Assembly: GCA_900544545.1 (NCBI GenBank)
Contig: UQVY01000003.1
Location: 1-64,000 of the forward strand
DNA: 64,000 bases
Direction of reading: 5' to 3'
Source of the DNA: an uncultured Eubacteriales bacterium
Lineage (GTDB): Bacteria; Bacillota; Clostridia; Christensenellales; CAG-314
In this document: positions 32,275 to 40,984 of the stretch, piece after piece
Position numbering within the stretch: position 1 is the first letter of the stretch
How the letters are laid out: every line of letters starts with the position of its first letter
Notes under the pieces: generated by a model
The model's input: the letters and a program-made list of their open reading frames with translations, nothing else
What the model was told of the DNA's origin: nothing
The model's database searches: none
Program-made: the position numbers and the translations under genes

Positions 32275-32358
32275 ACACATTTTTGTTTTGTGTTATTAAA
32301 TGTTTTGAATTTGTGAAAAGTCTTAGGGCTGATTTTTATTATAAAACAGCGATATATA

Positions 32359-33168
32359 TTAGTGCTTTAAGTGATTATTATATGATGTTATGTCGTAAAG
32401 CTCGTTCATAATTCGATTAAGACGGGCAAAATCCGTTCCGTCGAGATAATATTCGGCGCTTTCGAGCTTATCGGCGATGACTTTCGCAAGATCGTCGGGA
32501 ATCCCGTTTCGGATGAGAAAGTTTTTGCGAGATTCCGTCTGTGAAAGAAGAGCGTTGCGGTTGACGGAGGGGGGGAAGTGAGGATTATTTGTGGAATTTA
32601 AAGGTAAATCGTGTTTTAAACAGATATCATTGGGGGTTAAATTGTGAAAAATTCTGTCGGATGATGGAAGAATTTTTGATTTTTCGCGTCGGGCGTCGGC
32701 GTCGATTCTTTCGTAGCGAGTTGTCGTTTCGGAAGCGGTGAAAAGTTTTTGGCGGTTGCGGTTGGCGTTCAGATTGGAAACGATTTGCTCCTCAAAATCA
32801 GTCGCGTTTGTCTTAAAAACGTCAGTATTTTTATCGGAATCGGTTTCGTTTACATTGAAGATATCGTTATTTTCATCGGAATCGGTCGCGAATGCGTTAA
32901 AATCGGCTGAGGTTGCGTTAAAATCAGTCGCGTTTTCACTGAAGACGGCTGAAATTTCATCGGAAATACAACTTTCTTTCGCGAAATCTTCTTTATTATT
33001 ACCGCAAACGAATGCTTTTTTATCAAAATCGGCGGATTTTCGGGAAAAATCAGTGTCATCGTCGGGTTTTTCGGCGGATTTACGGGCAAAAAAAATCTCT
33101 TCGGCAAGCGAAAGGGATATGACGTACAGGGAAATCGCGATTATCGCGGCAAAGGTCGGAAGCAGCAT
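32359..33168 (-). CDS. Membrane-anchored repeat protein, function unknown
   Basis: I do not recognise this 269-residue protein. Residues about 1-22 form one membrane helix or uncleaved signal. The middle (about 30-140) is a low-complexity run of degenerate Asp-Phe-Asn/Ser units (TDFNATSADFNAFATD, ETDSDKNTDVF). The end (about 215-269) is a helical segment (NFLIRNGIPDDLAKVIADKL, then FARLNRIMNELYDIT) that may be the conserved part. GAGGTG lies just before the ATG, which supports the - strand over the overlapping + frame. It lies between sigE and rplI. Confidence 0.65.
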   Translation of the reverse strand: MLLPTFAAIIAISLYVISLSLAEEIFFARKSAEKPDDDTDFSRKSADFDKKAFVCGNNKEDFAKESCISDEISAVFSENATDFNATSADFNAFATDSDENNDIFNVNETDSDKNTDVFKTNATDFEEQIVSNLNANRNRQKLFTASETTTRYERIDADARREKSKILPSSDRIFHNLTPNDICLKHDLPLNSTNNPHFPPSVNRNALLSQTESRKNFLIRNGIPDDLAKVIADKLESAEYYLDGTDFARLNRIMNELYDITSYNNHLKH

Positions 33169-33357
33169 AGTTCACCTCGTTTTTGTCGGATTATCGACGA
33201 TTTTTCGGAATTTATACCCGAAATTTACGCGAATTTTTTGCGAATTTATCTCGGATAGTCAAAATTTATATAAAAGTCGTTTGAATAACGAAAAATATCG
33301 CGAAACTTCGGATTGGCGGCGGATTTTTGCGAATTGTGTTTTTAAAATGTCCGAACA

Positions 33358-33385
33358 ATAAAAAAACCCTCGCGGAAACGAGGGT
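33358..33385 (-). terminator. Terminator of rplI
   Basis: On the - strand ACCCTCG, loop TTTCCG, CGAGGGT, then seven T (plus positions 33385 down to 33359). Confidence 0.9.
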
Positions 33386-33408
33386 GGTTTGCGTTATTTT
33401 CGTGTTAA

Positions 33409-33855
33409 TCAGACCTCGGGAACGACGTTGATTACGATGTCGGACGAAACGTTGGCGTAAAGTTTGACCGAAACGGGATGGGTTCCGACCGTTTTTATAG
33501 GCTCTTTGATGACGAGCTGTTTTTTGTCGATTTCGTAGCCCGCGGCAACGAGCGCGTCGCTGATTTCTTTGGCGGTAACGCTGCCGAAAAGCCGTCCGTT
33601 TTCGCCGCACCTGATGGGAAGCGTGAATTCCTTGCCCTTGATTTCCTTCGCCATAGCCGCGTAGGCAGCCTTTTCTTCCGCAAGTTTGCGCGCCTGAGCC
33701 GCTTCGTGAAGCTTCACGCTGTTGACCGTATCGGAGGTAGCGACCGTTCCGAGTTTTTTGGGAGCCAGAAAGTTCTTGTAATAACCCTCCGAAACGTCTA
33801 CGATCTGACCTTTTTTGCCCTGTCCTTTAACGTCGGCAAGAAGCAGAATTTTCAT
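33409..33855 (-). CDS. rplI: 50S ribosomal protein L9
   Basis: L9 binds 23S rRNA and spans the L1 stalk base. The 148 residues start MKILLLADVKGQGKKGQIVDVSEGYYKNFL and continue through the connecting helix (AAQARKLAEEKAAYAAMAKEI) to the C-terminal domain (GENGRLFGSVTAKEI). It stands alone, without rpsF, ssb, rpsR or dnaB next to it. AGGAGG-like bases precede the ATG. Confidence 0.98.
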   Translation of the reverse strand: MKILLLADVKGQGKKGQIVDVSEGYYKNFLAPKKLGTVATSDTVNSVKLHEAAQARKLAEEKAAYAAMAKEIKGKEFTLPIRCGENGRLFGSVTAKEISDALVAAGYEIDKKQLVIKEPIKTVGTHPVSVKLYANVSSDIVINVVPEV

Positions 33856-33906
33856 TTTTTCCTCCTTTTCGGAGATTCGGGCGAACCTCCGTCGATTCTC
33901 GTGCGT

Positions 33907-33935
33907 ATTTTACCATATAATCCTCCGCGTGTCAA
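33907..33935 (-). promoter_or_regulatory. rplI promoter
   Basis: On the - strand TTGACA (33935-33930), 17-base spacer, TAAAAT (33912-33907). Confidence 0.8.
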
Positions 33936-34078
33936 GCGTATGCGTTTAAAGCGGCTTCGGGAGCTTATCGGCGGAGAAAGAGAGTCCGGGATTTTTCGGA
34001 GAATCAGCGGCGGGGAGGGAGATTCGGGGCGCGAGGACGGGAATAATAAAAAGCTTTACGGAGTTTGCGTTTATTTTA

Positions 34079-34145
34079 TTGCCTGAAAAGGAAGGATATG
34101 GTATAATTCGCCCGAAGGATATGGTATAAACGGTATAATTCGTCC
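34079..34145 (+). promoter_or_regulatory. Promoter with duplicated -10 region
   Basis: TTGCCT (34079-34084), 17 bases, TATAAT (34102-34107), with a TG extension. The piece GAAGGATATGGTATAA recurs at about 34114-34129, and GGTATAATTCG(C/T)CCGA at about 34131-34146. Three -10-like sites stand in about 50 bases. Confidence 0.7.
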
Positions 34146-34214
34146 GAGAGTATGAGCGTTTTTACGAGAAAAGGGGCGAATTTATCCGAGAGAAGGGACG
34201 CGGAGAGGAATTTT

Positions 34215-34769
34215 ATGAGCAAATCGAAAACTTCGGGCGAGGGATTCACCGCGAGAAAAATCGTTCTGACGGCGGTTTTCGCGGCGGCAAGCCTCGTTAT
34301 GTTTATGGTGGAGAACCTTTTTCCGCCGCTTTTCGTCCCGGGCGCAAAGGCGGGACTTTCGAATATTCCGACGCTTTTTTTGCTGTATACGCTCGGCTTT
34401 CCCTACGCCTTTTCCGCCCTCGTAACGCGAATCGTCCTCGGAAATCTTCTGACCGGCTCGCTTTCGTCGCTTATTTATTCGCTTCCGTCGGGAATTATCG
34501 CGATGATCGTCGCTTTTATCCTCAAAAAGACGCTGAAATGCTCGGTAGTCGCGGTCAGCGCGGCCTGCGCGGTCGTTCATAACCTCGTACAGAACACGGT
34601 GTTTATTTTCGTTTCGGAAACCCCGGGAATGGCGGCGTATTATCCGTATCTCGCGCTCGTCGGAATCCTCGCGGGGCTCGTTGTCGGCGCGGGCGTAACC
34701 TTATTGCTGCGGTCGGAAACGATAGAAAAAGCCTTCAAACACAAAGAGTCGGAGGAAAATCCGTTATGA
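34215..34769 (+). CDS. Gx transporter / HepS component I family membrane protein
   Basis: 184 residues, five or six membrane helices. It matches the Hpre_diP_synt_I/Gx transporter family: FTARKIVLTAVFAAASLVMFMVEN, PGAKAGLSNIPTLF, TRIVLGNLLTGSLSSLIYS and a C-terminal GLVVGAGVTLLL. Members resemble S-components of ECF transporters and often neighbour ApbE and NusG-domain-II genes. In Listeria the EetB protein of the extracellular electron-transfer locus is of this type, as I recall. ATG 34215 has GGAGAGG; the frame is open to 34152. The gene overlaps apbE. Confidence 0.85.
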   Translation: MSKSKTSGEGFTARKIVLTAVFAAASLVMFMVENLFPPLFVPGAKAGLSNIPTLFLLYTLGFPYAFSALVTRIVLGNLLTGSLSSLIYSLPSGIIAMIVAFILKKTLKCSVVAVSAACAVVHNLVQNTVFIFVSETPGMAAYYPYLALVGILAGLVVGAGVTLLLRSETIEKAFKHKESEENPL

Positions 34770-35917
34770 GAAAAAGTTCGCGTTCAATCGGGAGAATACT
34801 GATTTTTGCGGCGGTATTTGTGATTTTCGCGAGCCTTTGCGGCTGCGGAGAGAGATTCTATACCGTCTATAAGACTTATTACGGAGTTTTCGGGACGAAT
34901 CTCGACGTTCTTCTCGTGGTGAGCGAAAAGGAGGATTATTCGCGGGCGGAAAAAGCCGCGGAGGAGGTCAGAAATCTGCTTCTCGATCTCGAAAGCAAAA
35001 TCAGCTCGAATCAATCGTCCTTTTCCGAGTCGGATATTTGCAGATTCAACAGGCTTTCCGAGGGAGAGGAAATCCGAGTTTCCGCAGAGACCGCGGAGCT
35101 TTTCGGAATATCGGAAAGAGTATACCGCGAAACGGACGGGCTTTTCGACCCGAGCGTGTATTATCTTACGGAATACTGGGGATTCGGGAATTACGGCAAG
35201 GACTCGGGAATATGCAGAAGCAAGGAAAAATCCGACGAAGAGGCGGTCGAAGAGTTGCTTAAGACGGTCAATTTCGAGGGCGCGGAGCTGTACGAAAAAG
35301 AGGACGGATATTACCTCCGCAAAAACGCGGCCGCCGTCGATTACGAGGGGAAAAAGCTCGGACTGAGGCTGGATTTCGGCGGAATCGGAAAGGGCTTCGC
35401 GGCGGACAAGGCGGCGGAATTACTCGGAAATTCGGGCTATTCGGGCGGATACGTTTCTCTGGGGGGAAGCAGTATAGCCGTTTTCGGAAATCCCGCCGAG
35501 AAGTCGGGCGAAATCACCGTGAATATCGTCAACCCGCGGGCAAAAGAGACCGGCTCGAATTATTACGCGTCGACGAAACTTAAGGATACGGGGATTTCGA
35601 GCAGCGGAGATTACGAGAGATTCTTCGTCGAGGACGGACGGCGGTATTGCCACATAATCAATCCGAAAACGGGCTTCCCGATAAGCGGCGGCGGGATTAT
35701 GTCCACGGTCGTGGGGCGGAATTCGGCTTACGGGGACGCGCTTGCGACGGTTTTACTGTGTATGGACGAGGAGAAAGCGCTTTCTTTCGTGAAAGGAGAG
35801 TTTTTCGCGTCCGTGACCGAGGGGTATTCGCTCGTTTATCCCGCGGAAAAGGGCTTTTCGGTCAGGACCAATCTTGCGCTGACTATGGTCAACGATAAAT
35901 ATTTATGCGTAAAATGA
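34766..35917 (+). CDS. apbE: FAD:protein FMN transferase (ApbE) lipoprotein
   Basis: ApbE attaches FMN to Ser/Thr of partner proteins outside the cell. The 383 residues start with a lipobox LCGC (Cys27). The body has the YKTYYGVFGTNLDV strand, FDPSVYYLTEYWGF, the FAD-binding LDFGGIGKGFAADKAA, GGYVSLGGSS and HIINPKTGFPISGG followed by GDALATVLLCMDEEKA. Lipidation places it on the outer membrane face. It overlaps the Gx transporter gene by 4 bases and the NusG-II gene by 13. Confidence 0.95.
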   Translation: MRKSSRSIGRILIFAAVFVIFASLCGCGERFYTVYKTYYGVFGTNLDVLLVVSEKEDYSRAEKAAEEVRNLLLDLESKISSNQSSFSESDICRFNRLSEGEEIRVSAETAELFGISERVYRETDGLFDPSVYYLTEYWGFGNYGKDSGICRSKEKSDEEAVEELLKTVNFEGAELYEKEDGYYLRKNAAAVDYEGKKLGLRLDFGGIGKGFAADKAAELLGNSGYSGGYVSLGGSSIAVFGNPAEKSGEITVNIVNPRAKETGSNYYASTKLKDTGISSSGDYERFFVEDGRRYCHIINPKTGFPISGGGIMSTVVGRNSAYGDALATVLLCMDEEKALSFVKGEFFASVTEGYSLVYPAEKGFSVRTNLALTMVNDKYLCVK

Positions 35918-36360
35918 AAAAATATCCGTTCTTTCGTATGAGGGATATCGCAGTCTACGCGGCTCTCGCTCTGATAACCGTAATTCTCGCGATTGTTCCT
36001 TTTTCGGGCGGTGGAGAGGCGGAGATATACGAGGTTTCGCTTTGGGGAGAGGTCGTTTACAGCTACGATTGCAGGACGGGGAAGGGAACCGCATATTCTT
36101 CGGTTTGCAGCGAAAACGTCAGCGGGAACGAGGTTTTTCTGACTGTCAGGAGCGGAGAAAACCTGAACGAAATCAGGTTTTGCGACGGGAAGGCGGAAAT
36201 GGTCGGGAGCAATTGTCCGCACGGAGAATGCGTGAATAACTTCGCTCCGCTTACGGGAAACGGAGTTATAATCTGTCTTCCGCACGGACTCAAAATCACG
36301 GGAAAATCGGGGGGCGGAATCGTAGTTCCTTCGGGGAAAACGAATAATTATAGATTTTAA
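35905..36360 (+). CDS. NusG domain II-type exported protein
   Basis: 151 residues: an N-terminal membrane helix (DIAVYAALALITVILAIVPF) and an extracellular beta domain typical of the NusG_II family, with CPHGECVN and CLPHGLKI as the Cys pair. Such proteins are seen beside ApbE and Gx transporter genes; the EetA protein of Listeria is comparable as I recall. Start could also be 35914 (ATGA overlap with apbE); neither has a clear ribosome site. Confidence 0.85.
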   Translation: MRKMKKYPFFRMRDIAVYAALALITVILAIVPFSGGGEAEIYEVSLWGEVVYSYDCRTGKGTAYSSVCSENVSGNEVFLTVRSGENLNEIRFCDGKAEMVGSNCPHGECVNNFAPLTGNGVIICLPHGLKITGKSGGGIVVPSGKTNNYRF

Positions 36361-36361
36361 C

Positions 36362-36426
36362 GCGGATTCGAGGGGGAGAAAAATTGCTCCGGAAAGGCGG
36401 ATTCGAGGAGAGAAAAGGCGGATTTG
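36362..36426 (+). repeat. Repeats of a GGCGGATTCGAGG-type word
   Basis: GCGGATTCGAGGGGGAGAAAA (36362-36382) recurs at 36397-36416 with small changes and in part at 36417-36426. The gap 36361-36647 holds no gene. Confidence 0.7.
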
Positions 36427-36566
36427 CTTCGGGAGGCAGGCGGGATTACCCGAGAAAAAGAGACTGCCGGGAGACGAGGAAGGCGACGGAATCGCCCGAG
36501 CGGAAAGGAATCACGGAGAAAACCGCCGTAAACTACGGGGAAAAGCTTTTTTGAAGGCTCAAAAAC

Positions 36567-36595
36567 TTGACAAAGACCGCAAAAAAGTATACGAT
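36567..36595 (+). promoter_or_regulatory. Promoter of lpd
   Basis: TTGACA (36567-36572), 17-base spacer, TACGAT (36590-36595). Confidence 0.65.
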
Positions 36596-36647
36596 AGAGT
36601 ATCATATTGCGGCTTTAACCGAAGCCGCTTTCAAGAGGTAATAATCA

Positions 36648-38018
36648 ATGGAAAAATTCGACGTTTTAGTTATCGGCGGAGGCCCGGGCGGATACCTTGC
36701 CGCGGAAAGAGCCGCAGTTGCGGGCAAAAAGACTCTCGTTATCGAGAAAAGAGAATTCGGCGGAGTGTGCCTTAACGAGGGCTGCATACCGTCCAAGAGC
36801 CTTCTTCAGTCGGCTAAAGTCCTCGAGTACGTCAGACACGCGGGCGGATACGGAGTCAAAGCGGACTGCGTCCCTTCGGTCGATCAGGCGGAGGTCATAA
36901 AGAGAAAACAGAAGGTCGTCAGAACTCTCGTTGCGGGAGTAAAGGCTCAGCTCAAATCGGCGGGCGCGGTTGCGATAAAAGGAGAGGCTTATATCGAGGG
37001 AAGAAACGAGGAAGGTTTCGTCGTCAGGTGCGGAGAAGAAAGCTATCTCGCGGAAAATCTTATCGTTGCTACGGGAAGCAGCCCGGTCGTTCCGCCTATA
37101 AAGGGACTTAAAGAAGGACTCGAGGCGGGATTCGTCCTCACGAACAGAGAGGTCCTCGACCTCAAAACGATACCCGAATCGATGGTCGTTATCGGCGGAG
37201 GAGTCATCGGTCTCGAAATGGCGGCGTATTACGGAACGGTCGGAACCAAAGTCACCGTAGTCGAAATGCTGAACAAGATAGCCGGACCTACCGATAAAAA
37301 GGCGTCGGAGGCCCTTCAGAACGCTCTTTCCGCAAAGGGAATAGAATTCAGGCTCGGCTGCGCGGTCACGGAAATAACCGGGGACGGAGTTAAATATACC
37401 TCCGAGGGAACCGAAAACGAAATCAAAGCCGAGAAGGTCCTTCTCTGTATAGGAAGAAGAGCCGTTACGACGGGATTCGGGCTCGAAAATCTCGGCGTCG
37501 AAACTAACAGAGGCGCAATCGTTACGGATCTGCAGACGAGAACGAACGTCCCGAATCTTTACGCGGTGGGCGACGTCAACGGAAAGGTTATGCTGGCTCA
37601 TACGGCTTACAGAGAAGCCGAAGTCGCGGTCAATACCATTCTCGGAAAAGAGGACAGAGTGAATTATAACTGCATTCCTTCGGTCATCTATACCGTACCG
37701 GAAATAGCCTCCGTGGGAGAAACCGAGGAAAGCGCGATCGGCCGCGGACTCAATATAAAGGTCAACGAGCTTCCTATGACCTATTCGGGAAGATACGTCG
37801 CCGAAAACAACACCAAGGACGGATTCATAAGACTTATTATCGACACGGATTCGGATAAGCTCGTCGGCGCGCAGATAGTCGGAGCTTACGCGGGAGAGAT
37901 TATTTCGTCGGTAACTTCGCTCATCGACCTCGAGGTGGATTTCGAGAGAATCAAGACTCTGATTTTCCCGCACCCGACGGTCTGCGAGATAATTCACGAA
38001 GCCGTGCATAAGCACTGA
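36648..38018 (+). CDS. lpdA: Dihydrolipoyl dehydrogenase-like flavoprotein
   Basis: The 456-residue disulfide oxidoreductase has FAD motif GGGPGGYLAAERAA, redox-active CLNEGCIPSK (Cys41, Cys46), NAD motif VVIGGGVIGLEMA, VGDVNGKVMLAHTAYREAEV, and the C-terminal dimer His in FPHPTVCEIIHEAVH. It oxidises dihydrolipoamide with NAD+. No lipoylated E2, E1 or glycine-cleavage genes are in the window, so its partner complex is elsewhere. A DUF308 gene follows. Confidence 0.93.
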   Translation: MEKFDVLVIGGGPGGYLAAERAAVAGKKTLVIEKREFGGVCLNEGCIPSKSLLQSAKVLEYVRHAGGYGVKADCVPSVDQAEVIKRKQKVVRTLVAGVKAQLKSAGAVAIKGEAYIEGRNEEGFVVRCGEESYLAENLIVATGSSPVVPPIKGLKEGLEAGFVLTNREVLDLKTIPESMVVIGGGVIGLEMAAYYGTVGTKVTVVEMLNKIAGPTDKKASEALQNALSAKGIEFRLGCAVTEITGDGVKYTSEGTENEIKAEKVLLCIGRRAVTTGFGLENLGVETNRGAIVTDLQTRTNVPNLYAVGDVNGKVMLAHTAYREAEVAVNTILGKEDRVNYNCIPSVIYTVPEIASVGETEESAIGRGLNIKVNELPMTYSGRYVAENNTKDGFIRLIIDTDSDKLVGAQIVGAYAGEIISSVTSLIDLEVDFERIKTLIFPHPTVCEIIHEAVHKH

Positions 38019-38092
38019 TTTACGGATAACCCGCCGAGGAAAAACCACGGCTCGGAAATACGTATCGGAAATACATAGAGGAGGAAAAGAGT

Positions 38093-38554
38093 ATGAACAG
38101 AAATTATCTTTCGGGCAGATGGCTTCTCGGAGTTCTGCTTATCGTGGCGGGAATCCTTTTCTGCTTTTGCGGGGATAAGCTTATCCAGTTTATAATCATC
38201 GGCGCGGGCGCGTTGTTTATCGTTCAGGCGGTAATGGATCTGATTCAGAAAATGACGCTTTTCGGCGTGATAGAAGCCGTTATCGGCGTAATCATCATTC
38301 TCTGCGGAAGTCTTATCCTGACCATTGCGCTTTACGTCGTGGGAGCGCTTCTCGTCGGAGCGGGAGTGCTTGCGATCGTCAGGCTCGGAGCCGCGGACAA
38401 AACGTCGCTGATTATGTCGATTTGCGCGATAATCCTCGGCGTTATGCTTATCGTCGCGGAGATAAACAAAGACCTCGACTGGCTGTATATCGTCATCGGA
38501 ATCATTTCGATAATCGGCGGCGTTTCGGTTTTCGTCAAGGACAAAAACTCCTGA
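38093..38554 (+). CDS. DUF308 (HdeD-like) membrane protein
   Basis: 153 residues, about six short hydrophobic helices, each ending in a small loop, matching the DUF308/HdeD repeat of paired helices (LGVLLIVAGILFCF, IVQAVMDLIQKM, VIGVIIILCGSLIL). The function in Gram-positives is unknown; E. coli HdeD helps acid resistance. AGGAGG precedes the ATG. It may be a separate unit or read through from lpd. Confidence 0.75.
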   Translation: MNRNYLSGRWLLGVLLIVAGILFCFCGDKLIQFIIIGAGALFIVQAVMDLIQKMTLFGVIEAVIGVIIILCGSLILTIALYVVGALLVGAGVLAIVRLGAADKTSLIMSICAIILGVMLIVAEINKDLDWLYIVIGIISIIGGVSVFVKDKNS

Positions 38555-38653
38555 GATCGTACGATTCCGCATAGCGGAAGAGAAGAATTTCCGAGGAATT
38601 AAGAAACTTCCGGATAGGGAAACTTCCCGAATCGGAGAACTTTCCGAACCACG
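38555..38653 (+). repeat. Degenerate AACTTCCG-type repeats
   Basis: Words such as GAAACTTCCGGAT, GAAACTTCCCGAAT and GAACTTTCCGAAC recur every 18-22 bases. The 38555-39061 gap has no gene that I can support; from 38700 to 38930 it has GAGAGAATCG repeated and a short GAAGG/CCTTC hairpin. Confidence 0.55.
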
Positions 38654-38686
38654 GGACTTCGGTTTTTTAGCCGGGGTCCTTTTTTC
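38654..38686 (+). terminator. Terminator after the DUF308 gene
   Basis: GGACTTCGG (38654-38662) pairs with CCGGGGTCC (38671-38679) around a T-rich loop, then a T run. Confidence 0.75.
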
Positions 38687-38937
38687 TTTTTCAGGGGGAT
38701 TTTCGTGCTGCTTTTTGGGAGAGAATCGTTTTGCTTTTGAGAGAGAATCGAGAGCTTTTCGGTTTCAGGGAGATTTTGCGGCGGGCGTCAGTATAGGCTT
38801 GCTTTAAAAGAGGAGAGAGGGGGAGCGATTACGTTCGATTCGGTACGTCCGCGCGTTTCAGAGGCGTTTTTAAGGCTCGTATGGGGCGAAGGAAGAAAAA
38901 AACCTTCGCAGAGAAGAGAAAAAATGCCTTAAAACAG

Positions 38938-38966
38938 TTAAGAAAAAAAGCAAAGTGTGGTATAAT
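38938..38966 (+). promoter_or_regulatory. gyrB promoter
   Basis: TATAAT (38961-38966) with extended TGG, and TTAAGA (38938-38943) 17 bases upstream. The leader to the ATG at 39062 is about 90 bases. Confidence 0.7.
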
Positions 38967-39061
38967 GTAAGGGGAAGAAAATTTCCCGCGGAAAACAAAA
39001 AGCGGACGGCGGATTCGTCGGAAATCGCCGCGGTTTTCATATATCAGTACGGAGGAGATCT

Positions 39062-40972
39062 ATGACTCAACAGATCAACAACAATTACGGCGAAGAGCAG
39101 ATTCAGGTCCTCGAAGGACTCGAACCCGTCAGGAAGCGTCCCGGTATGTATATCGGCTCGACCGACGTCAAGGGACTGCATCACCTCGCCGTCGAAATCG
39201 TGGACAACAGTATCGACGAAGCCCTCGCGGGATTCTGCACGGACATCGTCGTTACCGTGAATAAGGACGGAAGCCTTTCCGTTCTCGACGACGGAAGAGG
39301 TATTCCTACGGGAATACATAAGCAGGAGGGAGTTTCGGCGGTCGAAGTCTGCCTTACCAAGCTTCACGCGGGCGGAAAGTTCGGCGGAGGCGGTTATACC
39401 ATATCGGGCGGTCTTCACGGCGTAGGTCTTTCGGTCGTAAACGCACTCTCCGAATGGCTTACCGTAGAGGTAAGACAGAACGGACACGTTTATTTTCAGA
39501 GATACCACAGAGGCGTTCCCGACGACAGACTGGCTATCGTCGGAGATACCGAAGAACACGGTACGCTCGTTACCTTTATGCCCGACAAGGAAATGTTCGA
39601 AACGACGGTCTTCGAATTCGACAGGCTCAGGCACAGGCTCAGAGAGCTTGCTTACCTCAATAAGGGGATAAAGATTACTCTGAACGACCAAAGAGAGGGC
39701 GAGGAAAAGAGCGAGACCTATCATTACGCGGGAGGGCTTGCGGAGCTCGTTCAGAATCTCAACAGGAACAAGACCGTGCTTCTCGACAGAGTTCTCTATA
39801 TAGACAAGTCCGTAAAAGAGGGCGAGGTCGAAATCGCTATGCAGTTCAACGACGGATATAACGAGACGGTCTATTCCTACGCGAACAACATCAATACCGA
39901 AGAGGGAGGTGCGCATCTCGACGGCTTCAAGCAGGCTCTTACCAAGGCGGTCGTGGATTACGCGAAAAAGACCAACCAGATCAAGGACGACGACAAGCTC
40001 TCGGGAGAGGACATAAGAGAAGGACTCACTGCGGTCATTTCGGTCAAGCTCAGAGAACCGCAGTTCGAGGGACAGACGAAAACCAAACTCGGCAACAGCG
40101 AAATGCGTACCGCGGTTTATAAGGTCGTACTCGACGAGGTTGGGACTTATCTCGAAGAGAACCCCAAGCAGGCGAGAGACATAGTTATCAAGTGCATAGC
40201 CGCGCAGAGAGCGAGAGAAGCCGCGAGAAACGCCAGAGAACTTACCAGAAGAAAAACCGTTCTCGAAAGCACGACTCTCCCCGGAAAACTTGCGGACTGC
40301 ACCGAAAAGGATTCGAAATACTGCGAGATATACCTCGTAGAGGGCGACAGCGCGGGAGGTACCGCAAAACAGGGCAGGGACAGAAGATTTCAGGCGATCC
40401 TTCCCCTCAGGGGAAAAATCCTCAACGTCGAAAAGGCAAGACTTCACAGAATCCTCGAGAGCGAAGAAATAAAGAATATGATAACCGCCTTCGGTTGCGG
40501 AATAAACGACGACTTCGACGAAACCAAACTGCGGTACGACAGAATAGTCTGTATGACCGACGCGGACGTGGACGGAAGCCATATAAGAATACTTCTCCTT
40601 ACCTTCTTCTTCAGGTTTATGCGGCCGCTTATCGAAAACAAACACGTTTATATAGCTATGCCGCCCCTCTATAAGATAACCAAAAACCGTCAGGAGTATT
40701 ACGCTTACGACGACGACGAAATGAACAGGAAGATGGAGGAGCTGGGAAGAAAAGGCACCGATCTTCAGCGTTATAAAGGTCTCGGCGAAATGAGCAGCGA
40801 ACAGCTCTGGACGACTACTATGAATCCCGAAACGAGAATTATGAAGGTCGTGACTATGGCGGACGCAATCGCGGCGGACGATATCTTCAGCGTGCTTATG
40901 GGCGAGAAACCCGAACTCAGAAGAGAATTCATAGTTGAGAATTCCCGGCTCGTCGAAGAGCTTGATATTTAA
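39062..40972 (+). CDS. gyrB: DNA gyrase subunit B
   Basis: The ATPase subunit of gyrase. The 636 residues have the GHKL ATPase (VDNSIDEALAG, DDGRGIPTGIH, GGLHGVGLSVVNALS), the transducer domain, and the TOPRIM (EGDSAGGTAKQGRDRRFQAILPL, DADVDGSHIRILLL) ending with the YKGLGEMSSEQLWTTTMNP signature. It starts MTQQINNNYGEEQIQVLEG after GGAGG. gyrA follows 12 bases later. No recF or dnaA stands before it. Confidence 0.97.
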   Translation: MTQQINNNYGEEQIQVLEGLEPVRKRPGMYIGSTDVKGLHHLAVEIVDNSIDEALAGFCTDIVVTVNKDGSLSVLDDGRGIPTGIHKQEGVSAVEVCLTKLHAGGKFGGGGYTISGGLHGVGLSVVNALSEWLTVEVRQNGHVYFQRYHRGVPDDRLAIVGDTEEHGTLVTFMPDKEMFETTVFEFDRLRHRLRELAYLNKGIKITLNDQREGEEKSETYHYAGGLAELVQNLNRNKTVLLDRVLYIDKSVKEGEVEIAMQFNDGYNETVYSYANNINTEEGGAHLDGFKQALTKAVVDYAKKTNQIKDDDKLSGEDIREGLTAVISVKLREPQFEGQTKTKLGNSEMRTAVYKVVLDEVGTYLEENPKQARDIVIKCIAAQRAREAARNARELTRRKTVLESTTLPGKLADCTEKDSKYCEIYLVEGDSAGGTAKQGRDRRFQAILPLRGKILNVEKARLHRILESEEIKNMITAFGCGINDDFDETKLRYDRIVCMTDADVDGSHIRILLLTFFFRFMRPLIENKHVYIAMPPLYKITKNRQEYYAYDDDEMNRKMEELGRKGTDLQRYKGLGEMSSEQLWTTTMNPETRIMKVVTMADAIAADDIFSVLMGEKPELRREFIVENSRLVEELDI

Positions 40973-40984
40973 CCGAGGTGAAAG

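Noticed and set aside
32738..33361. A + strand frame overlapping the repeat-rich - strand gene
   Set aside because: The - strand frame has a ribosome site, an N-terminal membrane helix and a conserved-looking end; the + frame is a shadow of the repeats.
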